From positions 1 to 64,000 of the forward strand of contig NZ_ML133576.1 in assembly GCF_003985125.1 (NCBI RefSeq): 64,000 nt of DNA, written 5' to 3'. This DNA comes from Rhizobium phaseoli (GTDB taxonomy: Bacteria > Pseudomonadota > Alphaproteobacteria > Rhizobiales > Rhizobiaceae). Under the pieces are notes generated by a model. That model saw only the letters and a list, made by a program, of their open reading frames with translations. It was not told where the DNA came from and did no database searches. Shown here in pieces: positions 25,630 to 35,582 of the stretch (positions within the stretch are counted from its first letter, which is position 1; every line of letters begins with the position of its first letter). The position numbers and the translations under genes are program-made.

Positions 25630-26396
25630 GATATCGCAGCTCCATCAATCTGGACGACAATCACCGAGACGTTGTCCGGGGCACCGTTATCGAGAGCAGC
25701 GTCGATCAATCGCTGACAGGTCGCCGCCGGCGTTGCAAGGGCGTTCGTAAGGGCAGCGATCTCGGCGTCCGCCACACAGTCGGTTAGCCCGTCGGAGCAA
25801 AGAATGAGGACATCCCCCGGGCAAAACGAAACTTCAGCGGTTTCGACGACAAGATGATCGGACGCTCCAATTGCGCGTGTTACAACATGCGCTTGCGGGT
25901 GCTGCCAGGCCGCCGCGGGAGAAAGGCGCCCATCGTCGAGAAGCTCCTGCACGACCGAATGATCGCGCGTCAGCTGTAGCAATTCCCGATCCCGCCAGCG
26001 ATAGGCACGGCTGTCGCCGGCCCATGCAAGCGAAAGAGCACTGCCCTGCAGAAGTGCGGCCACCACGGTTGCACCCATCTGTGCCACGTCGGCCGAGGTT
26101 GCCCATCGCCGAATGGCGGAATTGGCAGCCTCGAGCGCGCCCACCAGATCGGCGCTTGAAATTGGCTCATGGGGAAGCAGGGCTAGATGCTCGATCACCA
26201 GGCCAGCCGCTACGTCGCCGTGCCCGTAGCCACCCATACCATCGGCAACGGCCCAAAGCACGCCTGTGGGATCGATGAGTATTGCGTCCTCGTTGCGTTT
26301 GCGAACATGACCCGTGTGGCTCAGCCCGGCCCCTTGCGGCCTGCCCCGCCACTTCGGCACGCGCGTCGAGGGACTCTCGGGATATTCCGGGGTCAT
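25626..26396 (-). CDS. pppA: PP2C-family Ser/Thr phosphatase of the T6SS switch
   Basis: A 256-residue soluble PP2C/PPM phosphatase. Metal-binding motifs are present: GHVRKRNEDAIL near 28, VADGMGGYGHGDVA near 50, CSDGLTDCVAD near 200 and NGAPDNVSVIVV near the end. In T6SS clusters PppA reverses PpkA phosphorylation and lowers activity. It is first in a leftward three-gene operon with the M15 peptidase and the TssM-like protein. Ribosome site GAGGTTCTTCCGGTC lies before ATG 26396. Confidence 0.85.
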   Translation of the reverse strand: MTPEYPESPSTRVPKWRGRPQGAGLSHTGHVRKRNEDAILIDPTGVLWAVADGMGGYGHGDVAAGLVIEHLALLPHEPISSADLVGALEAANSAIRRWATSADVAQMGATVVAALLQGSALSLAWAGDSRAYRWRDRELLQLTRDHSVVQELLDDGRLSPAAAWQHPQAHVVTRAIGASDHLVVETAEVSFCPGDVLILCSDGLTDCVADAEIAALTNALATPAATCQRLIDAALDNGAPDNVSVIVVQIDGAAIS

Positions 26397-26516
26397 GACC
26401 GGAAGAACCTCATCATTCGCTCCGCCGTGAGGACCGCCATGGAAGCGGTTGCACCCACGATCATCCTATAGTAATTTTTTGACCAGGCGAAACATTTTTG
26501 CCGAGAGGAACCTAAA

Positions 26517-27257
26517 ATGAAGCGCCTGCTGACTGTGAAGCTGCTGGTGTCTCTCGCTTTAGTCTTCACGCTACAAAGTGGATTGCGTGCACAGGAACTG
26601 GATGAGACGGCGCTCAAGGAACGTTTCCAGAGACAAATGGAATTGTTCAAGGCCGCCAAGCTGGGGCCGTCACGCGGCCTCGTGCTGACCAATTCCGGGC
26701 CTGCGCCGGAGGCGACGCCACTGCCGATCGCCACGCCCGAGACCACGCCGACCAAGGTCGGTTCCACTCAAGCGAGCAGCAATCCTGAGGCTTCGGCAAA
26801 TCCGGCTAAACAGGAAACTGTCGGGGTCAGTCCGACCCCGGGAAACGAGCCGGCCGAGACCTCACCAACAACTGCAGCAGCGACGATAACAACCCCGCAG
26901 ACATATTGGAAACTGCCCGACGATGATCAGGTTAACTACCGGGTGCAGTTTGCCTTCGATTCCTCCGCGATCGCACCCAAGCAAAAGCCGATGCTGCAGA
27001 AGCTCTGCAGTGTGGTGAAGGAAATGGACATTAAGCTCATTCGCATTGTCGGCCACACCGACGCCTCCGGTGGAGCTCGGTACAATCAGAATCTCTCCAT
27101 GCTGCGGGCAAGGGAAGTGGCGCGCTTCTTCACGGAGGATTGCCATATTCCTCCTGAACGCCTCGAGGCTGTCGGTGTTGGCGAGCAATTTCCGCTCGAT
27201 CCACAAAAGCCGAAAGCTGACGAGAACCGACGTGTCGAATTCCAGGCCGTCAGCTAA
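26517..27257 (+). CDS. Exported OmpA-domain protein of the T6SS locus
   Basis: A 246-residue protein with a signal peptide (~1-25, LLVSLALVFTLQSGLRAQ), a ~100-residue Pro/Thr/Ala-rich linker, and a C-terminal OmpA domain (~140-246: VQFAFDSSAI, IVGHTDASGG, MLRAREVARFF, DENRRVEF). OmpA domains bind meso-diaminopimelate of peptidoglycan. No lipobox is present, so it is probably a free periplasmic or envelope-bound wall-binding protein, comparable in role to TagN/TagL-type T6SS accessory proteins. It is transcribed away from pppA and toward clpV, with a 33-base gap between the converging ends. GAGAGGAACCTAAA precedes the ATG. Confidence 0.75.
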   Translation: MKRLLTVKLLVSLALVFTLQSGLRAQELDETALKERFQRQMELFKAAKLGPSRGLVLTNSGPAPEATPLPIATPETTPTKVGSTQASSNPEASANPAKQETVGVSPTPGNEPAETSPTTAAATITTPQTYWKLPDDDQVNYRVQFAFDSSAIAPKQKPMLQKLCSVVKEMDIKLIRIVGHTDASGGARYNQNLSMLRAREVARFFTEDCHIPPERLEAVGVGEQFPLDPQKPKADENRRVEFQAVS

Positions 27258-27290
27258 AGGCGCACAGCAGCCACAAATGCCATCTAAGCG

Positions 27291-30023
27291 CTATTCAAAA
27301 GCGTAGGTGAAGCCTTCCGCAGATGCTCCGACCGTCGCCCTCGTCAAGCGTCTGCCATCCAGCGCCCAGTTCAATATGCCGGTGCTGAGGGCCGGCAGAA
27401 GCGTGTTGGTCAAGATCGCATCGATCATGCGACCGCCCGACTCGACTTCGGTACAGCGCGCCTTGACCAAGTCGATAACGCCCTCGCCTATGATCAGTTC
27501 GGCGTTATGGCTCCTACGCAGCCGCTGCGCGATCTTCGCAAAATTTGCCTGAGCGATTGCTTCGATCATGGAATCCGAGAGAGGATAATAGGGCACAACG
27601 ATGACGCGCCCGAGGAAGGCGGCGGGGAACACCTGCAGCAACGGTGTGCGCAATGCAGCTTCGAGTTCTTCGATCGGCGTGCGGGAGACCCCGTTGCCGG
27701 TCAGCCTCATGATGACATCCGAACCGACATTGGAGGTCAGCAATATAAGTGTATTCCTAAAATCAATCCGTCGACCCTCACTGTCGTCCATCATTCCCTT
27801 GTCGAAGACCTGAAAGAAAATCTCGTGGACATCGGGATGCGCTTTTTCGACCTCGTCGAGCAATATGACGGAATAGGGCCTGCGGCGCACGGCCTCGGTC
27901 AGAATACCTCCCTTGCCATAACCGACATAGCCGGGGGGTGCTCCCTTCAGCGTCGAAACCGTATGGGCTTCCTGAAATTCCGACATGTTGATGGAGATCA
28001 GGTTCTGTTCGCCGCCGTATAATGCTTCGGCAAGGGCAAGCGCCGTTTCCGTCTTGCCGACACCGGACGGTCCACAAAGCAGGAAAACGCCAACCGGCTT
28101 TTCCGGCGACCCCAGTCCCGCGCGGCTGGTCCGGACGCGGCGTGCGATCGCTTCCATGGCAAGGTCCTGGCCGACAACGCGTTCGCCGAGAATTCCGGCG
28201 AGCTTGAGGGCTCTTTCCGTCTGGCCCGCGAGCATTCGCCCGACGGGGATACCGGTCCAATCCTTTACCACCGATGCGACCGCGTTGCGGTCTACCGACA
28301 GCAGCATCAAGGGCGTTTCGCCCTGCATTTCGGCGAGTTCCTGCGTCATTGCCTTAAGGCGCGCAAGGTCGGCATTTCCATCGGGAGCTTCGTTTTCGCC
28401 CTCAAGGGTCGCTGAAAGAATTCCATTGGGGACCGTCGCAATGGGCGCATTATCGCCCTGTTGCGACAACGCCGCATCGAGGGGAACTCCCTCGCTGCGC
28501 AGCCTGGCCCGCAGGTCGAGAATATCAGACACCAGCGAACGTTCCTTTTCCCAGCGGGCTTGCGCCTCCGCTAGGGCCGTCTCCACCTCGCCAAGGGCGT
28601 TGTCGACGCGAGCTTGACGCTCCGCAACCTCGATGCCGATCGACCTTTCGCGGCCGATAATCCCCTGCTCGATCTCGAGAGCCTGCTTGCGTCGCAGAAG
28701 ATCTTCAACCTCGGCCGGCGTCGCATGCTGAGATACCGCCACGCGCGCGCAAGCGGTATCGAGCAAACTGACTGCCTTGTCGGGCAACTGGCGGGCCGGA
28801 ATGTAGCGATGTGAAAGGCTGACCGCCGTTTCGATCGCCTCGTCGAGGATCTGAACCTGATGGTGTTTCTCGAGCGTGCCTGCCACGCCACGCAGCATGA
28901 GAACGGCGCTTTCTTCGCTGGGTTCCTCGATCTTGACCACTTGGAAGCGCCGAGTCAGCGCCGGGTCTTTTTCGATGTGCTGTTTATACTCCGCCCATGT
29001 TGTGGCGGCGATCGTGCGAAGCTCGCCGCGCGCCAATGCTGGCTTCAAAAGATTTGCGGCGTCTCCCGTTCCAGCAGCCCCACCCGCTCCGATCAGCGTA
29101 TGCGCTTCGTCGATGAAGAGGATGATCGGCGTTTCCGATGACTGCACCTCGTCAATCACCATCTTGAGGCGCTTTTCGAACTCGCCTTTGACGCTCGCTC
29201 CGGCCTGCATCAGGCCAACATCCAGCATGTGGAGCGCGACCCCTTTGAGCGGCGGCGGCACGTCTTCTGCCGCAAGGCGAAGCGCAAAGCCTTCAACGAC
29301 CGCGGTCTTGCCGACCCCGGCCTCGCCCGTCAGGATCGGGTTGTTCTGCCGTCGGCGCATGAGAATATCGACGATCTGGCGAATTTCCGGATCGCGACCG
29401 ACAACCGGATCGATCTTTCCTTCTCGAGCACGGCTCGTCAGATCAGTCGCATATTTGGCCAAAGCGGACTCGCCGCCAGCCGGTCGTTCCTTTCGCACCG
29501 GTTGTCCAGCTTCGCGCCGGCCTCTATTCTCAAGCGATTGCGAGAGTACGTCGTCGAGGCGAGCAAGGACGGAATCGGCTTCGATCCGGTCGAACTCACT
29601 GCTGATCTTCAACAGCAAGCCATCAAGCACCGGCACCTTTCTACAGGCCAGAAGGACGTAGGCGCCGCGCACCTCTTCCGAGCCGAATTGAAGACTTCCG
29701 AGACTCCAGGCCTCCTGGACAGCGTGGAATATGTGGTCTGAGAACTCTTCAATAGACGTCGCGCCATAGGGCAGCTTGTCGATCGACCGCGCCAAGTCGG
29801 CTGCAAGGCGGCCGAGATCCACGCCGGCATCGGCGAGGATCAGCTGGAAATCCGCTCGGTCGACCAGCGCCAGTTGCTCGATCCAATGCACGAGTTCGAC
29901 ATAGGGATTGCCGCGAAGCTTGGCGGCGTCGGCTGCCGCCCTGAATGCACGCAGACAGATTGGATCGAGCTTGCCGACGAGTTCCTTACGTTTGAAGCTG
30001 TGAGAAGACACGTTCTGCTGCAT
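27291..30023 (-). CDS. clpV: T6SS sheath-disassembly AAA+ ATPase ClpV (TssH)
   Basis: A 910-residue Clp/Hsp100 protein. The N-terminal Clp_N-like domain is at ~15-155. First ATPase: Walker A GEAGVGKT at 233-240 and ILFIDEAHT near 301. The middle coiled-coil region is at ~435-510. Second ATPase: GPSGVGKT at 651-658 and ILLDEVEKAHP at 720-730. ClpV disassembles the contracted TssB/TssC sheath for reuse. I choose ATG 30023 (CAGGAGCCCGAACGGC upstream) over 30086. The gene diverges from ppkA; its promoter may use TATAAT at 30100-30095 (minus strand). Confidence 0.9.
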   Translation of the reverse strand: MQQNVSSHSFKRKELVGKLDPICLRAFRAAADAAKLRGNPYVELVHWIEQLALVDRADFQLILADAGVDLGRLAADLARSIDKLPYGATSIEEFSDHIFHAVQEAWSLGSLQFGSEEVRGAYVLLACRKVPVLDGLLLKISSEFDRIEADSVLARLDDVLSQSLENRGRREAGQPVRKERPAGGESALAKYATDLTSRAREGKIDPVVGRDPEIRQIVDILMRRRQNNPILTGEAGVGKTAVVEGFALRLAAEDVPPPLKGVALHMLDVGLMQAGASVKGEFEKRLKMVIDEVQSSETPIILFIDEAHTLIGAGGAAGTGDAANLLKPALARGELRTIAATTWAEYKQHIEKDPALTRRFQVVKIEEPSEESAVLMLRGVAGTLEKHHQVQILDEAIETAVSLSHRYIPARQLPDKAVSLLDTACARVAVSQHATPAEVEDLLRRKQALEIEQGIIGRERSIGIEVAERQARVDNALGEVETALAEAQARWEKERSLVSDILDLRARLRSEGVPLDAALSQQGDNAPIATVPNGILSATLEGENEAPDGNADLARLKAMTQELAEMQGETPLMLLSVDRNAVASVVKDWTGIPVGRMLAGQTERALKLAGILGERVVGQDLAMEAIARRVRTSRAGLGSPEKPVGVFLLCGPSGVGKTETALALAEALYGGEQNLISINMSEFQEAHTVSTLKGAPPGYVGYGKGGILTEAVRRRPYSVILLDEVEKAHPDVHEIFFQVFDKGMMDDSEGRRIDFRNTLILLTSNVGSDVIMRLTGNGVSRTPIEELEAALRTPLLQVFPAAFLGRVIVVPYYPLSDSMIEAIAQANFAKIAQRLRRSHNAELIIGEGVIDLVKARCTEVESGGRMIDAILTNTLLPALSTGILNWALDGRRLTRATVGASAEGFTYAFE

Positions 30024-30168
30024 GCCGTTCGGGCTCCTGCCAGGTGCTCGTGAATGAACGAGCCTAGTCTTCAATCTCAATGGCAAACTGCCATATTATA
30101 GTGTTCTTGACAAATATTCGAACCGCATGCCTTTGATGAATAGTGACCGCGTGGTTTGGAGTTAGCAG
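30024..30168. promoter_or_regulatory. Divergent promoter region clpV / ppkA
   Basis: 145 AT-richer bases between divergent starts. On the minus strand a perfect TATAAT box at 30100-30095 could serve clpV. On the plus strand TTGACA at 30107-30112 could be the -35 box for ppkA, but the expected -10 place near 30130 is poor. As ppkA leads into the whole tss operon, this region may set expression of most of the system. Confidence 0.45.
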
Positions 30169-32262
30169 ATGATTGACCCATTGCCCGGTGACATCTTTCG
30201 CAAGAACCAGGTCCTCAACAATACCTACGAGATCGAGGGTGTGCTTGGCCGCGGCGGGACGGGCGAAGTCTACCGCGCCAGCAACAAGATCACCGGCCGT
30301 GTCGTGGCGCTCAAGGCACTCAAGCGGGAGCTGTCCGCCGATGCCGGCTATCTGGAACTGATGAAGCGGGAAGAGGAGATGCGCGGCATCTCGCATGACG
30401 CGGTCGTGCGTTATACGGACTGCAGCCAGACAGCCGAGGGTTACGTCTATCTGGTCATGGATTATGTCGCAGGTACGCCGCTCAACGACTATCTCGAGCG
30501 CGGCGGGATTTCCTCCAGAGACCTGCTGATCGTGGCCCAAAGAGTGGCCGAGGGCCTGGTTGCGACACACGAACGCAAGATCGTCCACCGGGATCTGTCG
30601 CCCGACAACATCATCCTGCGCAGCGGCCGGCCGGAGGAAGCCGTCATCATCGACTTCGGCATCGCCAAGGACAGCAAGACGGGCGCACGCACAATCGTCG
30701 GCAAGGAGTTTGCCGGAAAATATGAATATGCCGCGCCCGAACAATTGCATGGGCAGGCGGAGCCGCGATCCGACCTCTATGCCCTCGGCGCCTCCTTGCT
30801 TGCGACCTTTCGGGGACAAGTTCCCAACGTCGGAACAAGTCCTGGTGAGGTCGTCCGCTACAAGGAGCGTCGGCTGGACACGACAGGCGTTCCGGAGCCG
30901 CTCAAGGCTTTGATCGACGATCTCACCCAACCCGATCCATCGCGACGCCCCCCAACGGCTGCGGCCGTCGTCAAGCAGGTGGAGGAGATGTTACGGACGG
31001 ATCGCAGCGGCCAGAAGGCAGGTGGGAGTGGCGCCAGTCCGCGTTGGCGGCATTGGCCGGCGATCTTAGCCCTTGCTGTCGCCGCGGCGGTCGCGGGACT
31101 GTGGTTTGCCGGCTTCGGTGACGGCCTGTTTGTCAAAAGCCTTCCGGTTCAGGCACCCTACAAACTCAGCGCCGGGCTCGACGGGCAACACCAGGCGAGC
31201 TTGTCCGGCTTTGCTCCCGATGCCGAGCAGCAACAGGCGATATTGGCAGGTTTTTCGCGAACAGCCGGATTGCCAGCACCCGCGGGTGCGCTTGCACTTG
31301 CGAAGGGGGAACCTTCCGGGCGCTGGGCACAGGACATCGACAGCTTTTTCGCCGCCGCCGACGGGCTGGAGGAGTGGAGGCTCGATGTGTCGGACCGCAC
31401 CGTCCGCCTGACCGGCCTTGCACCCGACAAGGCGGCACGAGACACTGTCGTCAGCCGGTTCAGCGAGGCGAGCAAGGCCGCCGGCTATCAAGCTCTCGTG
31501 CGGATTGCCGCGGGACCGAGAAACCTGACGCCCGATGAGTTGAAATCAACCATCGCACCGTTGGAGACCTGCGGTCCGCTTGTCGTCCAGCCACCGGAAG
31601 GGGCAAGCTTTCCTCTTGGGTCGACGGTCGCCATTCGGGGAAACGTCGCGGCGAGCGGCGACGTCGAAGCGCTCCGGCAGGCGCTCACACCACGTCTGGG
31701 TGATCGCGATCTGCGATTTGATACGACCGTGCTCAATAATCAGTTGTGTGTCGTTCAGTCATTGTTGCCCGACGTGCCGCAAGGGCCGATGACGATCGTG
31801 CTCGGTTATGGCGACAAGTCCGAACCGAACATGTCCGGCATCTACTCCGTCGGCGACAATCCCGTCATCGATGTGCTGGCTCCGGCTACGATCACGAACG
31901 GCTACCTCTGGGTCGCGATTGCCGATGTCACCGGCAATCTGTTCAACGTCCTTCCCAACATCAAGCGGCCGGACAACGCGCTTTCCGGTCTCGGGACGGT
32001 GTCCAACGGCATGCGCACCATCCGCGTCGCCTACTCCACTGCAGATGGTGCGACCGATCCCGCTAAGCTTTCCTTCGCCGTCGACAATACGTTCGGCAGA
32101 AGCCTGATCATCGCGATGCAGACTGACCGCCCTCTGTTCTCTCAGCTTCGCCCCACAACCGAATCCACGAAGTCCTTTGCCGAGGATTTACATGCGGTTA
32201 TTGCCAGCGGGCAGGTTTCGATCCTGTCGATGACAACCCGACTAATCGATACTCGGAATTAG
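30169..32262 (+). CDS. ppkA: T6SS Ser/Thr protein kinase PpkA
   Basis: A 697-residue membrane kinase. The kinase domain is at ~20-280: GRGGTGEVY near 27, Lys49 (VALK), HRDLSPDN at 140-147 with catalytic Asp142, DFG at 162-164 and APE at 189-191. The usual Lys of HRDLKPxN is Ser144. A membrane segment is at ~298-319 and a ~375-residue periplasmic part follows. In other T6SSs PpkA phosphorylates a threonine on a partner such as Fha or TssL to switch secretion on. It is 91 bases before tssA, on the same strand. Confidence 0.85.
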   Translation: MIDPLPGDIFRKNQVLNNTYEIEGVLGRGGTGEVYRASNKITGRVVALKALKRELSADAGYLELMKREEEMRGISHDAVVRYTDCSQTAEGYVYLVMDYVAGTPLNDYLERGGISSRDLLIVAQRVAEGLVATHERKIVHRDLSPDNIILRSGRPEEAVIIDFGIAKDSKTGARTIVGKEFAGKYEYAAPEQLHGQAEPRSDLYALGASLLATFRGQVPNVGTSPGEVVRYKERRLDTTGVPEPLKALIDDLTQPDPSRRPPTAAAVVKQVEEMLRTDRSGQKAGGSGASPRWRHWPAILALAVAAAVAGLWFAGFGDGLFVKSLPVQAPYKLSAGLDGQHQASLSGFAPDAEQQQAILAGFSRTAGLPAPAGALALAKGEPSGRWAQDIDSFFAAADGLEEWRLDVSDRTVRLTGLAPDKAARDTVVSRFSEASKAAGYQALVRIAAGPRNLTPDELKSTIAPLETCGPLVVQPPEGASFPLGSTVAIRGNVAASGDVEALRQALTPRLGDRDLRFDTTVLNNQLCVVQSLLPDVPQGPMTIVLGYGDKSEPNMSGIYSVGDNPVIDVLAPATITNGYLWVAIADVTGNLFNVLPNIKRPDNALSGLGTVSNGMRTIRVAYSTADGATDPAKLSFAVDNTFGRSLIIAMQTDRPLFSQLRPTTESTKSFAEDLHAVIASGQVSILSMTTRLIDTRN

Positions 32263-32353
32263 TGTCGCTCGTCGATAAGTGGTATTAGTACAGAGCGAAA
32301 ATTTATGATAAGACAGGATCTGGAGAACAGTATTCGGTAAAACGGGGGATCTG

Positions 32354-33517
32354 TTGTTCGACTCTGCGCTCTGGTTGAATCCGATAAACGGTGACAACCC
32401 GTCCGGCGAAAGCCTACGGAACGACGGACGATTCCACGAGCTCGAACGCCTCGTACAGCCGCAGATCGAAATCAGCCGAGACGAGCGCAACAACCCGGTC
32501 GCACGAACGGAAGTGCCGGTCGACTGGTCGACCGTGCTTCGCAAGTCGGAGGAGCTGCGGGCGCAGGGCCGCGATCTCAGGCTGCTGGTGATCGTAACGC
32601 GCGCCCTTGCAAATGAACGGGGCTTGGCCGGCCTTGCCGACGGATTGAACCTGATCGGCCAAACCTTCGACATGCACTGGCAGACAATGCATCCGGAGCT
32701 TCGCGACGGCCTGCCTCCCCGCGAGGCCGCTCTTCGCCGCATCAATGCACTGATTCAGCTTCAAAATGACAAAGATGGCCTGCTCGCCGATCTGCGCAAG
32801 ATGACGTTCTTTGCGCCTCGTGGCGCTGGCCCGGTGACGGGACGCGATCTGGAGCGGGGGGCGATTGACGGCCGCACCGTCCTGAACGAAGCGGCGCCGG
32901 GTTTGAGTGCGGCTGAGAAGGCTTCGCTCGTCAGCGAACATGAGCAATTGCTCAATCGCGTGCGGTTCGGGTGCGCCGCATTTGCCGAACAGGCCGCTGA
33001 TGAAGCCGCGGCGCTGGCCGCCGATGCAATGACTGCCGTCGCAGCACTGGAGGCGGCCGAACGGTCGCTCAATCTGCAGATCGGCGGCGATTTGCGCGTT
33101 ACCCTGCCAGATCTGAGCCGGTTTCTGCAGCGCGTGGCGGCGACCCTGGAGCGCGCCAAGGTCAGTGCGCAACAGGAGAGTCCGAAAGAAGACACTTCAG
33201 GCGGCGAAGCAGCGCCGGTTGCCACCAACGGCGGAGCAGACCAGGGGCCGATCCAGCCGGCGACAGTCTTCCCCTCCCGCCTGAGCTCGCGAGACGAAGT
33301 CACGCGCTGCATCGACCTCATCATCGCCTTTTACGACCGCACGGAGCCGTCAAGCCCTATTCCCCATCTGGCCCGCAGGATCAAGCGTATGGTGCCGATG
33401 GATTTTCTCGAGCTCATGGAGGACCTCGCTCCTTCCGGGCTGAAAGAATTCCGGCTTCTGGCCGGCGTTTCGGAAAGCAAGAAACCTGCCCCTGGGACAA
33501 AAGGTGACCATCCATGA
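32354..33517 (+). CDS. tssA: T6SS baseplate/cap protein TssA (ImpA)
   Basis: A 387-residue protein with the ImpA_N domain (WLNPINGDNPSGESLRND near 8, LRLLVIVTRALANERGLAGL, EAALRRINALI) and a helical C-terminus. TssA primes tail-tube and sheath growth and caps the growing tail. The start is TTG 32354, supported by GGGGGA five bases upstream; no in-frame ATG is close. It opens a gene series that runs with overlaps or tiny gaps to about 52221. Confidence 0.85.
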   Translation: MFDSALWLNPINGDNPSGESLRNDGRFHELERLVQPQIEISRDERNNPVARTEVPVDWSTVLRKSEELRAQGRDLRLLVIVTRALANERGLAGLADGLNLIGQTFDMHWQTMHPELRDGLPPREAALRRINALIQLQNDKDGLLADLRKMTFFAPRGAGPVTGRDLERGAIDGRTVLNEAAPGLSAAEKASLVSEHEQLLNRVRFGCAAFAEQAADEAAALAADAMTAVAALEAAERSLNLQIGGDLRVTLPDLSRFLQRVAATLERAKVSAQQESPKEDTSGGEAAPVATNGGADQGPIQPATVFPSRLSSRDEVTRCIDLIIAFYDRTEPSSPIPHLARRIKRMVPMDFLELMEDLAPSGLKEFRLLAGVSESKKPAPGTKGDHP

Positions 33518-34050
33518 GCGAAACTAAGGCGAAGGTGATCGAACGCAACAGGGCGCCTCGCGTCCAGATCGCCTATGAAGTGGAAACATATGGCAGCCCG
33601 ACCACGATCGAATTGCCTTTCGTGATGGGGGTGATGGCAGATCTCGCCGGCGCGTCCCAAACGCCGGAGGCACTGAAATCCGTTCGGGACCGGACCTTTG
33701 TCGAGACCGACGCCAACCGCTTCGGCCGCTTCATGGAAGCACTGAGCCCGCGCGTGAAGGCGCGGGTCAAGAACACGCTTCCCCAACCGCCCGGCGAAGA
33801 GCGGGACGAGGAACTTGCCGTCGACCTGACCTTTACGAGCATGGGCGATTTCGCTCCGGACCGGATTGCCGAACAGGTTCCCCAGCTCGCCGAACTCCTG
33901 AGGATGCGCCGCCAACTCGAGGAATTGCTGGGCTTCATGGATGGCCGTGTCGACGCCGAAAAGCGTATCGCCCAGCTTTTGAACAACGAGCCCCTTTTGG
34001 CAAAAATCGCCGACCAGGCGATCGATGATGGCAGCAAGTCGGAGGGCTGA
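33514..34050 (+). CDS. tssB: T6SS sheath small subunit TssB (VipA)
   Basis: A 178-residue protein typical of TssB: RNRAPRVQIAYEVETYGSPT, ELPFVMGVMADLAG, FVETDANRFGRFMEAL, LTFTSMGDFAPDRIAEQVPQ, LRRQLEELLGFMDG-like C-terminus. It pairs with TssC to build the contractile sheath. It overlaps tssA by four bases and precedes tssC by three. Confidence 0.95.
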   Translation: MSETKAKVIERNRAPRVQIAYEVETYGSPTTIELPFVMGVMADLAGASQTPEALKSVRDRTFVETDANRFGRFMEALSPRVKARVKNTLPQPPGEERDEELAVDLTFTSMGDFAPDRIAEQVPQLAELLRMRRQLEELLGFMDGRVDAEKRIAQLLNNEPLLAKIADQAIDDGSKSEG

Positions 34051-34053
34051 AAC

Positions 34054-35562
34054 ATGGCCGAACAGGAAAAAACAGCCGCTGTCGACGTCAAGGAAGCCGA
34101 AGGCGTCGATCTTCAGGAATTCAGTGATCTTCTTGAAAAGGACTTCAAGGTCAAGAAGGACGACAGCGAGAAGCTGCAGACCCTTGTGCAAAATCTGGCG
34201 CTTGCAGCGCGCGCGCGTTCGCAGTCGACGACAATCTCCTCGAATGCGATCAAGTCGATCAAATCCCTGATCTCCGGCATCGACAAGCTTCTGACCGAGC
34301 AGGTCAACGAAGTTCTCCATGCGCCCGAAGTGCTGCAACTCGAGGGAACATGGCGCGGTCTGTGGTATCTCGTCAACAATACCGAGACGGATCAGAAGCT
34401 GAAGATCCGCGTCATGAATATCTCGAAAGAAGCTCTGGCCGACACGCTCGAAGATTACGAAGGTCAGATGTGGGATCAGAGTCCCATATTCAAGAAAGTC
34501 TATACGGACGAATACTCGATGCTTGGCGGTAGCCCGTACGGATGCCTGATCGGTGCCTACGAATTCTCCAACCACCCGAAGGACGTCGCTCTCCTTCGCA
34601 ACATGTCCGGCATCTGCGCGTCGGCGCACACACCCTTCATTGCCGCCGCTGCCCCGCGACTCTTCCGCATGGAAAGCTGGCAGGAACTGCCAAACCCCCA
34701 GGACCTGCAACAGATTGTCTCGTCGCCCGCCTACGCGTCCTGGCAGTCCCTGCGAGAGAGCGAGGATGCGCGTTACATCGGTCTGACGATGCCCCGGGTC
34801 CTTGCGCGCCTGCCCTATGGCGCGGAAACCATTCCGGTAAAGGGCTTCGCCTTCGAGGAGGATGTCCAGGGCGATCATCATCGCTACGTGTGGATGAATG
34901 CCGCCTTCCCGATGGGCGTCAATATCAATCGAAGCCACAAGCTGTTTGGCTGGGGCACGCAAATTCGCGGCGTCGAGAACGGTGGAGCGGTCGTCAATCT
35001 TCCAGTCCACAATTTCCCGACTGACGATGGTACTGTCGCGATGAAATGCCCGACGGAGGTCGCCATCGACGATCGCCGCGAGGCAGAGCTTGCCAAGCTT
35101 GGGCTGATGCCGATCCTGCATCGCAAGAACACGGACATCGCAGCCTTCATCGGTGCGCACTCGTTACAGGATGACGAGACGCGCGCCGGGCGCCTGGTCG
35201 ATCCGGATGCGCAGGCCAATGAGCGCCTGAGCGCAAATCTGCCGTATCTTTTCCCGGTTTCGCGTTTCGCGCATTACCTGAAGGCAATCGCCCGCGACAA
35301 GATCGGTTCGTTCAAGGAGCGGTCCGATATGCAGATCTGGCTGACGGAGTGGATCAATCGCTACGTTCTTGCCAACCCTGCCTTTGCCGACGACAAGGCC
35401 CGCGCCAAACGGCCGCTGGCTGCCGCCGAGGTTCAGGTCGACAGCGTCGAAGGCCGACCGGGATGGTACAATGCCCGGTTCTATCTGCGCCCCCATTATC
35501 AGTTGGAAGGCATCAATGCGTCACTGCGTCTCGTATCGGAGCTGCCGTCGACGAAGAGCTGA
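34054..35562 (+). CDS. tssC: T6SS sheath large subunit TssC (VipB)
   Basis: A 502-residue TssC. Hallmarks: LEGTWRGLWYLVNNTETDQK, FKKVYTDEYSMLGGSPYGCL, GAYEFSNHPKDVALLRNMSG, ADDKARAKRPLAAAEVQVDS and the C-terminal FYLRPHYQLEGINASLRLVS. It forms the sheath with TssB and is the ClpV substrate complex. Ribosome site GGAGGGCTGAAAC precedes ATG 34054. Confidence 0.95.
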   Translation: MAEQEKTAAVDVKEAEGVDLQEFSDLLEKDFKVKKDDSEKLQTLVQNLALAARARSQSTTISSNAIKSIKSLISGIDKLLTEQVNEVLHAPEVLQLEGTWRGLWYLVNNTETDQKLKIRVMNISKEALADTLEDYEGQMWDQSPIFKKVYTDEYSMLGGSPYGCLIGAYEFSNHPKDVALLRNMSGICASAHTPFIAAAAPRLFRMESWQELPNPQDLQQIVSSPAYASWQSLRESEDARYIGLTMPRVLARLPYGAETIPVKGFAFEEDVQGDHHRYVWMNAAFPMGVNINRSHKLFGWGTQIRGVENGGAVVNLPVHNFPTDDGTVAMKCPTEVAIDDRREAELAKLGLMPILHRKNTDIAAFIGAHSLQDDETRAGRLVDPDAQANERLSANLPYLFPVSRFAHYLKAIARDKIGSFKERSDMQIWLTEWINRYVLANPAFADDKARAKRPLAAAEVQVDSVEGRPGWYNARFYLRPHYQLEGINASLRLVSELPSTKS

Positions 35563-35582
35563 ATTCACAAGGGAGGTTATTC

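Noticed and set aside
33331-35160. 609-codon minus-strand frame opposite tssA/tssB/tssC
   Set aside because: Shadow of well-recognised sheath genes; no domain, no ribosome site.
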